NCBI GenBank assembly: GCA_019671005.1 | Contig: CM033724.1 | Span: 21,429,786 to 21,493,785, forward strand | DNA length: 64,000 nt | Direction: 5' to 3' | Source: Hibiscus mutabilis | Lineage: Eukaryota > Streptophyta > Magnoliopsida > Malvales > Malvaceae | Part shown: in pieces, positions 47,655-59,916 of the stretch | How positions within the stretch are numbered: the stretch's first letter is position 1 | Layout: every line of letters begins with the position of its first letter | Notes under the pieces: model-generated | Told to the model about the DNA's origin: nothing | The model's input: only the letters and a program-made list of their open reading frames with translations | The model's database searches: none | Position numbers and translations under genes: made by a program

Positions 47655-48790
47655 CGATTCAAAATGGTTGCCTATGGGATAAAATCAATCTGATGTTTAA
47701 TTCCTAGAATTGGTGGTAAACTACTAGGAATCTCGTCTAGAAAGATGTCTTCGAAATCCTGCAATAAAGAAATAATGGGAGGGGCAAATTTTCTTTGGGA
47801 TTCTTAGTAGAAAAAGATTCTCGTTGTATATGAGTACACAAATGTTTAGTGTTTCAAAAGACACATCCTAATCTCTCCCCCCCACTTGTAAAAACACTCA
47901 ATTTTTGTCCATTCCCTCTCTTTATCTCTTCAATTTCTTTATTATCCCTCGCTTTTTCTCTTTTTCACTAGAATTCTCACTCCTTTTATTTTCACTCTTA
48001 TTTTCTTTTCACTATCTCTCACTACATCGAAACTCCTTTTTAAGTGAATCTGGTCTTCATGTACTTGTCTTGAACTCAGTGGTGCCAAAGCAATCTTTTT
48101 GCCTTTATGGGTGAAAGTGTATCTATTAGTGAAACCATCATGAACCACACGTCGATCAAATTTCCAATGATGCCCCAATAGAATGTGTCAAGCATGCGTT
48201 GGAAGTACGTCACAATACCTCGTCATTGTATTTTCTAATGGAAAATGGCATGCGCACTTGTTTGGTTACTTTAAATTCTCTTCCCTTATTAAGCCATTGC
48301 AACTTATAAGGTTATGGATGCTTTGTTGTTGTGAGTCCAAGCTTTTCCACCATCAAAGAACTGACAACGCTAATGCAACTTCCACCATCATTGATAACGA
48401 AACACACATTTCGATTAACATGGCAGCGAGTATGGAAGATGTTCTTGCGTTGTTCTTCTGCTATCACTTTCTATGTGTTCAGACTTCTTTTGACAACGAG
48501 TATTTCTCCATCAATGTCAAGTTGAAGGTTTTCCTCCTCATCACCTGATTCCTTATCATCCTCGTGTTCAGATTCTATCTCACCAATGTCTAGAAGTAGA
48601 ATGGTACTTCAGTTTTGACATTGGCTGGAAATATATTTGCTCACGTCCTAGGTATTTAAAGCATTTGATGTCTCGGGAGTGGTCCGATATGGTTGCTTGC
48701 TTTCCTTTTCATGATTCTACATTTGGATTATTGGGCTTAGAAGTTCCAACATTCTCCTTTATCTAGATTGGTGTGGCTGTCTTGTAATTT
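47655..48790 (-). pseudogene. G protease and protease-RT linker
   Basis: On the minus strand 48178-47942 gives 'HHWKFDRRVVHDGFTNRYTF' and 'HKGKKIALAPLSSRQVHEDQ', the conserved linker after the aspartic protease in Reina-like elements. Upstream (about 48400-48330), in broken frames, 'CFVINDGGSCISVVSS' matches the DGGS-type protease active site of this lineage. At 47655 the sequence leads into the RT start, which continues at 10947 beyond H. Many stops: non-functional. Confidence 0.8.
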
Positions 48791-49364
48791 CCTTGTCCCT
48801 ATTTAGATGCTACAATGTTAGTGTTTTGGGACATGCTTATTCTCTTTAACCGTCTTTCAACTTTCAATGTCATATGTACCATTTCATCAATTTCAACACA
48901 GTGTTGTATCTCCACTACATCGGCTATCTCTGGGTTTAGTCTTGTCAAGAATCTGGCCATGGTTGCTTCACTGTCTTGTTCAACGTTAGCACGGATCATC
49001 ACAACTTCCATGTCTTTATAGTAGTCCTCAACACTACGGCTACCTTAAGTAAGGTTTTGAAGGCATTGGAACAACTCTCGATGGTAGTGAGTCATGATGA
49101 ATATTCTCCTCATTATTGCTTTCATCTCTATCCATGTAGAAATTTGCCTTTCCCCGTTTCTTCTTCTATTAGAGGTTAGTTGATCCCACCAAATTAAGGC
49201 ATAATCTATAAATTTAATTTATGCCAACTTTACTTTTTCTTGTTTGGAATAGTTGTGGCAATCAAAGATGTGATCAACCTTCTTCTTCCACTCGAGATAT
49301 GCTTTAGGGCATGTCTTCCCTTAAAAAGGTGGAATAGAAACCTTTATGTTATCAAAGTTGTCAT
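48791..49364 (-). pseudogene. G gag capsid domain
   Basis: From 49364 down: 'DNFDNIKVSIPPF' (frame continuous with 59922 once E is removed), then near 49300 'YLEWKKKVDHIFDCHNYSKQ', 'YALIWWDQLTSNRRRNGERQ' near 49200, and 'SVEDYYKDMEVVMIRANVEQ' with 'MARFLTRLNPEIADVVEIQH' at 49040-48880. This is the retrotransposon gag (capsid) domain, which forms virus-like particles. Stops and frameshifts are present; a zinc knuckle is expected near 48650 and only a remnant ('CFKYLG') is seen. Confidence 0.85.
49360..49364. repeat. Target-site duplication of E, left copy (GTCAT)
   Basis: Identical to GTCAT at 59917-59921, flanking E in the gag of G. Confidence 0.85.
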
Positions 49365-52300
49365 TGTAACCTTCTTGACCCGGTCTAGCCAAAAGACCGA
49401 ACCGAGCGAGCTATACTAGGGTTTACCGAAATAAACCCCGAAAAGATTACAACTAAATGGTCTATTTTTTTCTTTTATCTTATCTAAATGCATTATTAGG
49501 TCCTAAGGTGTTCATACGAGTTTATGGTTAAAATTGCAACTCAATCGGGCATCATCTCGACACCCAATTACTCGAAAACACATTACAAGGACTAAAACAT
49601 AATTTCCAATATTTACGAGGACTTTCTTAAAATTAAAGTTACCAATCCTTATTTAGTCATGTTACATGACTTCATGTTAAATTCAAAATAATCATTCATA
49701 ATCATTTAATTGCACATTTAAGAAGCAGGGACCAAATTGCAAAGATTTCAAACTACAAATGCCCTTACAACTGAAATAACAGTCTGCGTACCAGTACGGG
49801 TCATATGCATTTCGATACGGCACAAAACGATAAAGGCATACCGGTATGGTCCTTAGGTGTATCGGTACGGGCTTGTATATCTCGAAAATCAGAATTCTAG
49901 TAGCTAAACACCGTATCGATACGGTAACCCGTGTACCGAAAACGAGCATTGTTTCAACACTATGTGTACCGATACGGTTACCTGGCGTATCAGTACACCT
50001 AGGCTATTTTGAACACATTGAGCCCGGACGAGTCCCCGCGTACCAGAACCTGAGGGCTCTGTACCGGTACGGGGCGACCTGTAATGACCTTTAGGTCCAA
50101 CATATGACACTTTGGCTCAATCTAGCACTATCCATTCAACCTCTAATCATCATAAACATTCAATCATCAAACATATCAGCATAGATTGAAGCTACACTAA
50201 GCATGGCATACTCAAGCAAACACCTATGATCATCATTTCTACCCAAGCATGCTTAATGTCTCCCAACCCCTCAAAACGACATATAAAAGCATTATACCAA
50301 ACCAAAACATCAATCCAAACTTATTACAACAGGGATTACCTCAAAACACATCTCCCAAAACTACCCGGTCACGTTGCCTTCTTATTACTACTTAACGTAT
50401 ATAAAACCATACTTTGAATCGAAGTGTTCCTTGGATCCTCCCTTGCTCAGGTGCCGTCCGAGAAAGCTATTTTTTTGCATTGATGAGGAAAATAGAGCGT
50501 AAGCTATAAGCTTAGTGAGGGAAATCACAAAACACTCATCAATGCATTTAAAACCATTTCTATCAAATCACATATAATTATCTCATGACAAAACATCTCA
50601 TGCTTTTCTCAACATCTAAAATATGCACTTTTAAATCATTTTCAGCACATGTATCATGGATTCAATCTCTACCTCTATTTAAGCTTAACACCACAGAACC
50701 TTTCTAACAAACTTAAACTGTAACACGTGTGTAAGTCCTATTATACAAACATAATTCATTTCACATGATACATTATCTCATATATTGGCTTTCAAGTGAC
50801 TCATAAGCAGCAACCTTACATTTCACAAAACTTATCGGATATACAAATTTCTCAAGTGGTTCCCACAACCACTTCACATACATACCTCAACCGGAGTAAC
50901 GACACACTTGCCCACCTCAACGGTTCAAACCTGAGTAACTGCTCACTTGCCCACCTCTACGATTTGGATGTATAATCCACCAGCGGGAGTAAACAAAACA
51001 TTTACCCACCTCAATCGATGTGGTTCTCATGTTGGAGATTACAGACTCTTAACACCCCTCGACAAACATGAGGCATCTTTTTATAGTGCACTCTAAACCC
51101 TATGGCATGCCAACTATATCCGATATAATTTTAAACAAAACCACTTTCCAATATATTCAATAAACAACATTACCTCACTGTTTTATATATGCATCAAATC
51201 AATCTTCCACAAATACATTAAACCATGTATTTTCATATTCTCAAAATACTTACATAAATCATTTGTTATTCCCAAAAGTAATCATCAATGACCATTTGCA
51301 TCATAAATCATTTCTAAACATGCATAATACAGTGAGTAATCAAAAACATAACATGTGCATGAGATTTCATTTTGCAAAAGCCAAAACCGAGAGAAACTCA
51401 ACCGATACTTACTTTTGAGCTTAGATAAGTGTGTCAAAATTTATTTGAATTCCCTCAACTCCTTTTCAAACCTTTTAAAAGCAGTAAAACACTTTTCCAC
51501 TCACAAACAATCCAACGATTACTTGCCGATGCATGAATCAAGCTTTCGCGCCTTCTTCAAAAGCCAAAGGATTCAACTCCCCTACTTTATCCAACCAAAA
51601 ACAAAGAATTAAAAAACATCTTTGAAACACAAACCTCCAACAACCAACAAACACAACATCGCCTCACAAGATCCTGCTTAACACCTTCCTAAAACCATCA
51701 AGAACACGACCAAACCTTACCTAAACAAAGCCCAGCCAACATCTAATGATTCTAACACATTAACATCATTAATTAACATCCAAAAACACTTTAAACACGT
51801 CCTTATACCTCCAGCAACACTACAACAACAAGATCAATCCAAAAACCAACTATCCACAACCTAGAAAACTAACAATTCACTTAGTTTCAGGATTATATTG
51901 ATTAATCAATTCTTTCAACATCAAAATACATTCAAATAAACATATTGATCAATTAGATTCATTATCAAAATAGATCCAAATCAATCTTTCAAAAATTTTC
52001 CAAGAAAACTCAATTTAACCAATAAATCCATAATAAAATCAGAATTTCTTAACATAAATCAATAACAAAGGATCAAGAACTTAGGAATTTCATAAAAAAC
52101 CATTAATTAAAGGAGAGAAATGAAAATCACCTCTAATTGTTGATTTCTCCCTTGTTTGGCAAAGCTTTGATGAAATCCAATTTGATTTAGTTGAGGAAAT
52201 CAAAGGAATCAAATGAGAAATTAAAACGAAATCAAAAGAGGTTGATTCTTGGAATTTTTAGAAAGGTTTGATAGTTTGGTTGCTGAGAAAGTAGAGAGAA

Positions 52301-52754
52301 AATGTGGAATGAAAAGTGGTGACGTAAGAAAATAATTTAGTTAACAAAAATTCTTTTTATTAAATCTTTTTAATTGTTTATAAAACCACATTTAAAACAC
52401 TTTAAAATAACCCAAATCAAGAGAGAAATCTGATAAAAACTTAGCAGTCAAATAGCTCCTTAAAGATTCTAAGTTTTTATCCTCTTTCAATTTAGTCACC
52501 AAAAACAGTTTTGAAAACTTTCAATATAGTCACTAGACCAAAATGCATAAAATCAGATTTAATCATCCTAAATTGACTTTACAAATTACTTAAAATATTA
52601 ATTAAGAAATTTCCCATATTTTTCCATAATTTATTTCAACCCAAAATCAATTTTTAAGATTTAATTTCCCGAAACTAGTCAAATTGTCTAAACCGGTTCC
52701 CTTGAACCCCTAACCCATCTGGCCCACATCTAGGCCCAATTTTAGGGCATTACA
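49365..52754 (-). repeat. E 3' LTR
   Basis: Starts TGTAACCTTC and ends GGCATTACA on the plus strand. Landmarks are a cluster of short palindromes (49785-50080), a hairpin block AAGCTATAAGCTT (50501-50513), three units around 'cacttgcccacctc' (50883-51017) and TGGCATGCCA (51113-51122). Confidence 0.88.
49785..50080. repeat. Cluster of CCGGTAC-type short palindromes in E LTR
   Basis: About eight variants of GTAYCGRTACGG in 300 bp, including perfect palindromes CCGTATCGATACGG (49911-49924) and GTACCGGTAC (50061-50070). This part of the right LTR is deleted, so there is no second copy to compare. Confidence 0.75.
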
Positions 52755-53143
52755 ACTCTCCCCCTCTTAAGAAATTTCATCCTCAAAATTTACCTGAAAA
52801 AAAGATGAGGGAAATATTTCAACATGTCCGTTTTGCTTTCTCATATAGCTTCTTCTACACCACGTTATAGCCACAACACCTTTACTAAATCTATGGTGTT
52901 CCCGCAGAGAAATTTGCTACTCAAATCTAGAATCCTCACCGATTCCTCATCATAGGTTAAATCCAGATTCAAATCAATCTCCTCAACAAGCATTACATGT
53001 GAAGGATCCGATCTATACCTCCGCAAAATCGACACATGGAAAACATCATGTATCTTTTCTAGCTCAGCCGGCAACCTCAATGTATACGCAACTGGACCAA
53101 CGCGCTCCAACACCTCATACAGTCCAATAAAACTACTGCTCAA
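52755..53143 (-). pseudogene. E pol C-terminus (integrase end, chromodomain region)
   Basis: 53143-52865 reads 'SSSFIGLYEVLERVGPVAYT' and 'AELEKIHDVFHVSILRRYRS', the conserved end of the Tekay integrase, followed by 'DLTYDEESVRILD', the start of the chromodomain-type tail that targets insertion to heterochromatin. A frameshift ends it early. The complement of 52755-52768 is the AGAGGGGGAGAG polypurine tract at the LTR. Confidence 0.85.
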
Positions 53144-54100
53144 CTAGCCCTTCCGACCAAATCTAATCACCAATTGCATACTCAATCTCCCTTCGCTTCA
53201 AGTAAGCATAAGACTTTTTCTGATCCGAAGCAGCTTTCAACCGATCACTAATCAGCTTTACTTTCTCATTAGTATCCTTCAACATATCTGCAAAGAAACA
53301 TATTTCTCTCATGTCTCCTCCCAACAAAGAGGCGTATGACACCTCCTATCATACAAAGCCTCATATGGTGCCATCTAGATACTAGCTTGGTAACTGTTAT
53401 TATAAGCAAACTTTACCAACGTCAACTGCTTCTCCCACGATCCCTAAAAATATATGATGCAGCACCGCAACATATCCTCCAACACTTGAATAATACGCTC
53501 AGACTGACCATCCGTTTGAGGATGATACGAGGTACTATAGTTCAACCGTATACCCAAGGCTCTATGCAAACACTCCCAAAACCTCACGGTAAAACACAGA
53601 TCCCTATCTGACACAATAGACTTCGGTACACCACGTAACCTCACAACCTCAGCAATGTACAACTCTGCCAACTTATCCAAAGTATACGTTGTATGCATAG
53701 CCAGAAAATGTGCACACTTCGTAAATCTATCCACGATCACCCAAACAAAATTCTTCTTTGACGGCGTCAAAGGCAAACCGAACACAAAGTCCATGGTAAC
53801 CTTCTCCTTTTTCCACTCGAGAACCCTCAACGGTTGCAATAACCCCGAAGGAAACTGATGTTATGCCTTAACACGTTGACAAACCATGCAACGAGCCATA
53901 AAATCCGCAATATCCTTCTTCAGGCCAACCCAAAAATACTCTTTCTTCAGATCTTGGTACATCTTCGTACTCCCCAGATGCATAGAAAAAGGACTCGAAT
54001 GTGCCTCAGTCACGATAGTATGTCTCAACTCTTCATCCATCGGCATCACCACCCAACTCTTAAAGCACAAAACCTCGTCCTCATTAAAATCTAAATCCGT
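53144..54100 (-). pseudogene. E integrase: zinc finger and catalytic core
   Basis: 54070-53861 holds an HHCC finger: 'EAHSSPFSMHLGSTKMY' followed by 'ARCMVCQRVKA'. 53839-53444 holds the core with the first Asp in 'VTMDFVFGLPL', the second in 'KSIVSDRDLCF', and the Glu in 'DGQSERIIQVLED', spaced as DD35E. All three catalytic residues are present. A stop near 53444 and a frame change before 53143 break the protein. The enzyme would join cDNA ends to nuclear DNA. Confidence 0.9.
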
Positions 54101-55023
54101 CTAATTCCCCTCCAAGATATCCTTAATATGAGGCACCAACGTCTCATCATAGGGTTGCTTCTCTTTTATCATCGGCAACATCAAAGGCTTCAATTGCAAA
54201 TGTGCTAACAGCCCACCATCTCGCGTTAAACTCAACCTCGCAAACATGGCCCTTAACTCCACTGCAACCTTTCTACTCAAAGCATCCGCTACAATGTTTG
54301 CTTTTTCCAAATGGTACTCAATGATTAGGTCGTAATCCTTAAGCAACTCCAACCATCTTCGTTGCCTAAGCTTTAACTCCTTCTGGGAAATCAAATACTT
54401 CAAACTTTTGTGATTCGTGTATACAATACACTTCTCACCATACAGATAATGTCGCCAAATCTTCAAGGCAAACACCACCGCATCCAACTCAATGACGTAC
54501 ATAGGGTAGTTGCACTTATTTACCTTCAACTGCCTAGATGCATAAGCTACCACCCTTCCTTCCTGCATCAGCACACACCCTAAAACCACATAGGATGCAT
54601 CACTATATACGATAAACTCCTTCCCTGACTCAGGTTGAATCAAGATTAGAGTCTGCGTCAAAGCTTCCTTCAACTTGTCGAAACCTGGCTGCCTAGCTTT
54701 CCTCCACTCAAAACTCACATCCTTTTGCAGCAACTTCGTCAAGGAGGAAGCGATCTTTGAAAACCCATCTACGAAGTGTTGATAGTATCCTACCAAGCCC
54801 CGAAAACTACGAACTTCCGAAACAGACTTCGGTTGCTTCCAATTCACAATGGCCTCAACTTTCTACTGATCCACACGAATAACCTCGGCCGAAACAACAT
54901 GTCAAAGGAAAACCAGCTGCTTGATCCAGAACTCACATTTACTTAGCTTGGCATAAAGCTTGTTGTCCAATAGAACTTGCAACACAATTCAAGATGTCGA
55001 TCATGATCTTCATTGGTACGTGA
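54101..55023 (-). pseudogene. E RT C-terminus and RNase H
   Basis: 54847-54101 is one open stretch of 248 codons. 'KSVSEVRSFRGLVGYYQHFV' ends RT. RNase H follows: Asp in 'FIVYSDASYVVLGC', Glu in 'MYVIELDAVVFALKIW', 'YTNHKSLKYLI', where relatives have TDHKSL (catalytic Asp changed to Asn), and the last Asp in 'IVADALSRK'. The Asp-to-Asn change is a G-to-A transition and should inactivate RNase H. A TAG stop closes it before the integrase. 54848-55023 continues the RT thumb with stops. Confidence 0.9.
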
Positions 55024-55673
55024 GTACAAAAGAATATCATCGATGAACACTACCATGAATTGGTCCAAAAACTCATGGAACACCTTATTCATCATATCTA
55101 TGAACACTCGTAATTCCCATAACGTGTGCGAAAAGCTATCTTCGGCACATCTCTATTCTTCACCTTCAATTGATAATACCCCAACTGTAGATCAATCTTG
55201 GAAAACACCGTAGCACCCCTCCACTGATCAAACAAATCATCAATCATCGGCAAAGGATACTTGTTCTTAATCGTCAACTTGTTCAGTTGTCAATAATCAA
55301 TGCACATTCTCATCATGCCATCCTTCTTTTTCACAAACAACACTAGTGCTCCCCACAGTGACACACTTGGCCAAATGAACCCACGATCCAGCAACTCTTG
55401 CAATTACATCTTTAACTCCTTTAACTTTTTTTGTGCCATACGATACGGAGCAATAGACACTAGAGTCGTATTCATATACGTCTCAATGCAAAACTCCACC
55501 TCCCTATCTGGCGACAAACAAGACAACTCTTTCAGAAACACTCTTGGAAAATCGTAAACCGTGCGAATATCTTTGGCACACACTTCCTTCATATTTGGAT
55601 TCATCACATAGGCTAGGTATGCTTGACCCCCCAAACTCCAACAACTTACGCGCCTCCAAAGAAGAAACCACAT
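55024..55673 (-). pseudogene. E reverse transcriptase, fingers and palm
   Basis: 55673-55404 reads 'DIRTVYDFPRVFLKELSCLS' and 'APYRMAQKKLKELKM', the usual RT entry. Fragments such as 'MRMCIDY', 'YPLPMIDDLFDQWRGATVFS' and 'KIDLQLGY' follow in broken frames. Near 55065-55030 'VVFIDDILLYSRTNED' holds the FIDD form of the YxDD catalytic site, intact. Frameshifts and stops make the whole non-functional. Confidence 0.85.
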
Positions 55674-56082
55674 TTGACATGAACTTTACATTCTCTCCCA
55701 CAACCACAACTTCATAATCCTCAGAGAGTTTCAAAGAAACTTGCTTGACTTCAAAATCCAATACAGATTTTTGTCAAGACAAGCAATCCATACCCAAAAT
55801 CACATCGAAACCATTAAATGGTAACTCCATCAGATTAGCCTCAAACACATGCCCTTGAACCATCAAGGGACAACTCCTAAACAACTTTCTAGCTACAACC
55901 GTCTCACCAAAGGAACTTGTTACCCTCATACCAACATCTAACAACTCTACAGGTAAATCCAACAAACATGCATTCTCGTGCAAAATGTAAGAATACGTAG
56001 AACCATAATCAATCAAAGATAACAAAGGAATAGATTGTAAGGTAAAGGTACCTGCGATCACATCGATATCATTCCTTCCCAT
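55674..56082 (-). pseudogene. E aspartic protease
   Basis: 56082-55774 begins 'MGRNDIDVIAGTFTLQSIP' and reaches 'LLSLIDYGSTYSYIL', where the active site is normally D-S/T-G; here it is DYG, a change expected to kill activity. It then reads 'FNGFDVILGMDCLS' (the ILGMDWL motif, Trp changed to Cys). 55761-55504, in another frame, carries on toward RT. The protease would cut the Gag-Pol precursor. Confidence 0.88.
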
Positions 56083-56550
56083 ACGCTAAGCAATAACCCT
56101 CGTCGCTCCACCCTCCTCCGGCTGAACCTCCACGGTTTGGGCTACCATTGTTTGTCCATCATCCATGCGCTGAAAATATCCACGATCGCGCCTATAAACC
56201 CTCTACGCCACAGCAACCGATACATGAGCCTAACCCTCTATGGCCAACTGCAAACAATCCCTCCTCAGATGATCCCTCGATTCGTAACTCCAGCATGTGC
56301 CTATAGTACCCCAACATTCCCACGAATGCTTTCTACCACACCTCCTACACTCAAGAACTCCAACAAAGGTATTATGACCTTGAAAACCATGCCCAACACC
56401 ATTTCCTCCCCACCTTTCATCCGAACGGTACCTCCTATCTGTATGCTTCTTATAACGATCTTTACCAACATCAGACTTGACACTTCTCTTTCCTACCAAA
56501 GAACTCCCAAAATGAGCAAACCAACCCAAATTATGTTATATGTCCTTTGC
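56083..56550 (-). pseudogene. E gag end with damaged zinc knuckle
   Basis: 56529-56230 contains 'CWSYESRDHLRRDC', a CX2CX4HX4C knuckle with the second Cys changed to Tyr, following a Cys/His-rich 'CRRCGRKHSWEC'. The capsid half that should precede it is missing: sequence at about 56553 is already internal LTR sequence. The knuckle normally binds genomic RNA. Confidence 0.8.
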
Positions 56551-57227
56551 CCAAGAGAAACTCAACCGACACTTACTTTCAAGATTAGATAAGTGTGTCA
56601 AACTTTATCTAAACTCCTTCAACTCCTTTTCAAACCTTTTAACAGCAGTAAAACACTTTTCCACTCACCAACGATCCAACGCTTGCTTGCCGATACGCGA
56701 ATCAAGCTTCGGAAGCTTCCATGCCTTCTTCAAAAGCCAAATGATTTAACTCCCCTGCTTTACCCAACCAAAAATAGAGGATTAAAACACATCTCTATAA
56801 CACAAACCTCCAGCAACCAACAAACACAACATTGCCTCACAAGATCCTACTCAACACCTTCCTAAAACCATCAAGAACACCACCAAACCTTACCTAAACA
56901 AAGCCTAACCAACATCTAATGATTCTAACACATTAATGTTGCGCGTAATAAGTGCTACGCAATTGTGCAAGTATACACATCGCAAGTAATAAAGTGATAT
57001 GATAAGTATCGAGTATCGTCTCTACAGGGATTGGTTTGAGCCACTTTGTCTTAGTTATCGCACTGTAAAAGTAAAAACACAATTGATAATTATAGGAGTT
57101 CTAACTAACGAATAAAATAAAAGAGCAAGTAAATAAAATAAAGACGTAATCAAATAAGAGGGAATAGGCCAGGTTATCGTGAGTTGAGGTATGATAGCCG
57201 ATTGGTTCATTGTCGTGATTGAGTAGC

Positions 57228-57428
57228 AGCCGGATTGCCAGGGCAATTCTATTACGATTTCCTAGTCGATTGTCAGGGCAATTTGGTTGCAATTGCCTGG
57301 TTGATTGCCAGGGCAATTCTGCCGTGTTGCATGGTCGGTTGCCAGGGCAATTCCCCCTCATTGTCTGGGCAATGCTCCAGCGATTTCCTGGGCAATTAAG
57401 GATGGGTCGATTGCCTGAGCAATTGAGC
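57228..57428. repeat. Array of quasi-palindromes (ATTGCCAGGGCAATT type) in F
   Basis: About seven to eight close variants of ATTGCC(A/T)GGGCAATT in 200 bp, each able to fold on itself, spaced about 20-35 bp. Single relatives (ATTGCCCTGACAAC, ACTGCCCTGGCAAC) reappear near 58655-58695 on the other side of F. Confidence 0.8.
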
Positions 57429-57703
57429 ATTCACTTCCAAAGTTCAGCGAAGCGTTCTTCAATGGTTTCTTCTTATCCCTAAGTCGAAACTCTAGCTATT
57501 TGTGCATGCCTTGATAATACATCCCTGCGTGAATCAAGGGTGAACAACAACCAATCTTGCGCTCCTCTTAGCCGTTGAAATCCTAAAATTATTCCTAAGC
57601 CGGATTAGTCTTCACCATCAATTGATTGAATAAAGACCATGCTCATTCGTTTCTTGAATCTAACTCTCCCGATATTAGATAAATAGTTGAAGTTGCGAGA
57701 TCC

Positions 57704-58125
57704 TCTCCCAATTCACTCGCAAACAAGATTGAGAACCAAGAATGAACAAACCTTGAAAATTGAATTGCAACTCAAAAACCGAAACAAAATCCAATTGTTT
57801 TTCACAACAACAAAACACAATCAATCACGCATTTTTATTGAATAAAGAAACTTCATTTGATGCTAGAAGATCATTTCTTGTTTAATTTCAAAACTTTCGA
57901 AGACTTTTACATGGTTTTCCAATTCGATTTTAGATAAACCAGTTAAACTAAAGATAAGAATTGGGTATTTTGCCTCTCCCAAGAATATCACTCACAAACA
58001 AGATTGAGACACCAAGAATGAATTGGCACAAAATCTACTTTTTATAAAAGTTGAATATTCAAAATACATAATTAAGTTGGAGAAAAAAAATCCAATTGTT
58101 TTTCACAACAACAAAACACAATAAC
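57704..58125. repeat. Internal duplication in F, offset about 270 bp
   Basis: CTCTCCCAA, a CTCGCAAACAAGATTGAGA-like block and 'ccaattgtttttcacaacaacaaaacacaa' type text occur at 57704-57820 and again at 57974-58125, diverged. This is a duplication within the LTR rather than a second LTR. Confidence 0.75.
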
Positions 58126-59916
58126 TTTCTTCTATGTAAATTCTGAAAAAAATGGTGGTTGAGTTAGTTCATGGTTGGGTTCAAAAGATATACAAAGAAT
58201 AATCCTCAAACCATGAATCTAATGGAAGCAAAGAAGAAGAAGAAGTTCAACTCTCTCCCCTTGCTCTCTTGTCGAAATCTCTCCCTTCTTTCCCTTTGGA
58301 GTTGTCGAAAATCCTCTCATCTTTGTTTACCTCTCTTTGACGGCTTGGTCCTTTAAATAGAAGATGGCTAGGTCAAAATCCTTCTTGAGGAGGAAGTTAA
58401 GTTGGAATTAAATTATCTTTAAAGAATATATTTCTTTATTATATTTAAATTCCTTCTAGAACTTCTCCTATCTTCTTGGGATTTAATTTCTCTTTAACCT
58501 CTTCATGGAAATCAAACTCCTTTGGGATTTAACTTTGCTCCATGTCATCTTGGGCTTATCTAGTCATCAATTTCGACTACCATATCATTTTATTCTTTGT
58601 CAAAAATTGCCTTGGAAACTAGCTCGACATCTATTTCAAACATTGCCCTGACAACTAGCTCGACATCTCCTTCATGCACTGCCCTGGCAACTGGTTCTAG
58701 CCTTGTTTAGGTAAGTGATTCTGCACACACACAAAAACACACCAAAGCAATATCTTTTTTCCACAAAAATCATCAAGTTATGTAATCAAGCTCAACGGTG
58801 GAAAGAAACATTAATTAATGCATGAATGACTAATTATGCAACTAATATGTGCTTAAGTCTAACAATAATATGAGTAAAAAGGGTAATAAAAATAGTACTT
58901 TTGAACACTTATCAATTAACATCATCAATTAACATCCAAAAACACTTTAAACACGCCCTTATACCTCCAGCAACATTACAACAAAAAGCTCAAGCCAAAA
59001 ACAACTATACACAAGCTAGTAAACTAACAATTCACTTAGTTTCGGCATTAGATTGATTAATCAACTCTTTTAACATCAAAATACATTCAAATAATGATAT
59101 TAATAAATTAGATTCATTATCAAAACAGATCCAAATCAATCTTTCAAAATTTTCCTAGAAAACTCAATTTAACCAATAAATCCATATTAAAATCATAATT
59201 TCTTAACATAAATCAATAACAAAGGATCAAGAACTTGGGAATTTCAATAAATAATCCTTAATTAGAGGAGAGAAACAAGAATCTTCTCTAATTGTTGATT
59301 TCTCCCTTGTTTGGCAAAGCTTTGATGAAATCCATGTTGATTTAGTTGATGAAATCAAAGGAATCAAATGAGAAATTAAAACAAAATCAAAAGAGGTTGA
59401 TTCCTGTAATTTTTAGAAAGGTTTTGATATTTTGGTTGTTGAGAAAGTAGAGAGAAAATGTGGAATGAAAAGTGGTTAAGTAAGAAAAATAATTTAGTTA
59501 ACCAAAATTCCTTTTTATTAAATCCTTGTTAATTGTTTATAAAACCACCTTTAAAATACTTTAAAATAACCTAAATCAAGAGATAAATCTAATAAAAACT
59601 TAGTGGTCAAATAGCTCCTTATAGATTCTAAGTTCTGATCTTCTTTCAATTTAGTCACCAAAAATAGTTTTGAAAACTTTCAATTTAGTCGCTAGACCAA
59701 AATGTCATAAAATCATATTTAATTATCCCAAATTTACTTTACAAAATTACTTAAAATATTAATTAAGTAATTAGCCTCATTTTTCCATAATTTATTTCAA
59801 CCCAAAATCAATTTTTAAGATTTAATTTCTCGAAACTAGTTGAATTGTCTAAACCGGTTCCCTTGAACCCCTAACCCGATCCAACCCACATCTAGGCCCA
59901 ATTTTATGGTGTTACA

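Larger units (their letters stand above)
56937..58914. mobile_element. Element F: solo LTR of an unassigned LTR retrotransposon
   Basis: A 1978-bp block begins TGTTGCGCG and ends CACTTATCA, flanked by perfect ATTAA duplications (56932-56936 and 58915-58919). Removing it rejoins the E LTR exactly as in the left copy (51771). It has no internal domain, so it is a solo LTR. The opening (cytosine-guanine-rich start, 'gagtatcgtctctacagggatt') is common to LTRs of some plant gypsy families, but I cannot name one. It contains a quasi-palindrome array and an internal duplication. Confidence 0.85.
49365..59916 (-). mobile_element. Element E: Tekay/Del-like chromovirus with most of pol readable (interrupted by F)
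   Basis: The left (3') LTR is 49365-52754 (3390 bp). The interior is about 52755-56550. The right (5') LTR is only the last 1.4 kb of sequence (about 56553-56936 plus 58920-59916), split by F. The LTR parts are about 93-94% alike in a 92-nt sample. A perfect GTCAT duplication flanks the whole element. A deletion at about 56550 removed the gag start, the primer site and some 2 kb of the 5' LTR, fusing gag to LTR. Domain order gag-PR-RT-RH-IN and the IN tail fit Tekay/Del. Confidence 0.88.
56553..59916 (-). repeat. E 5' LTR (truncated, interrupted by F)
   Basis: Aligns with about 51380-52754 after removal of 56937-58914. Ends ATGGTGTTACA then the GTCAT duplication. The part that should hold the element's primer-site end is gone. 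Confidence 0.85.

Noticed and set aside
56137..56592. 151-codon plus-strand frame opposite the E gag end
   Set aside because: Shadow of the minus-strand gag, which has a recognisable zinc-knuckle motif.
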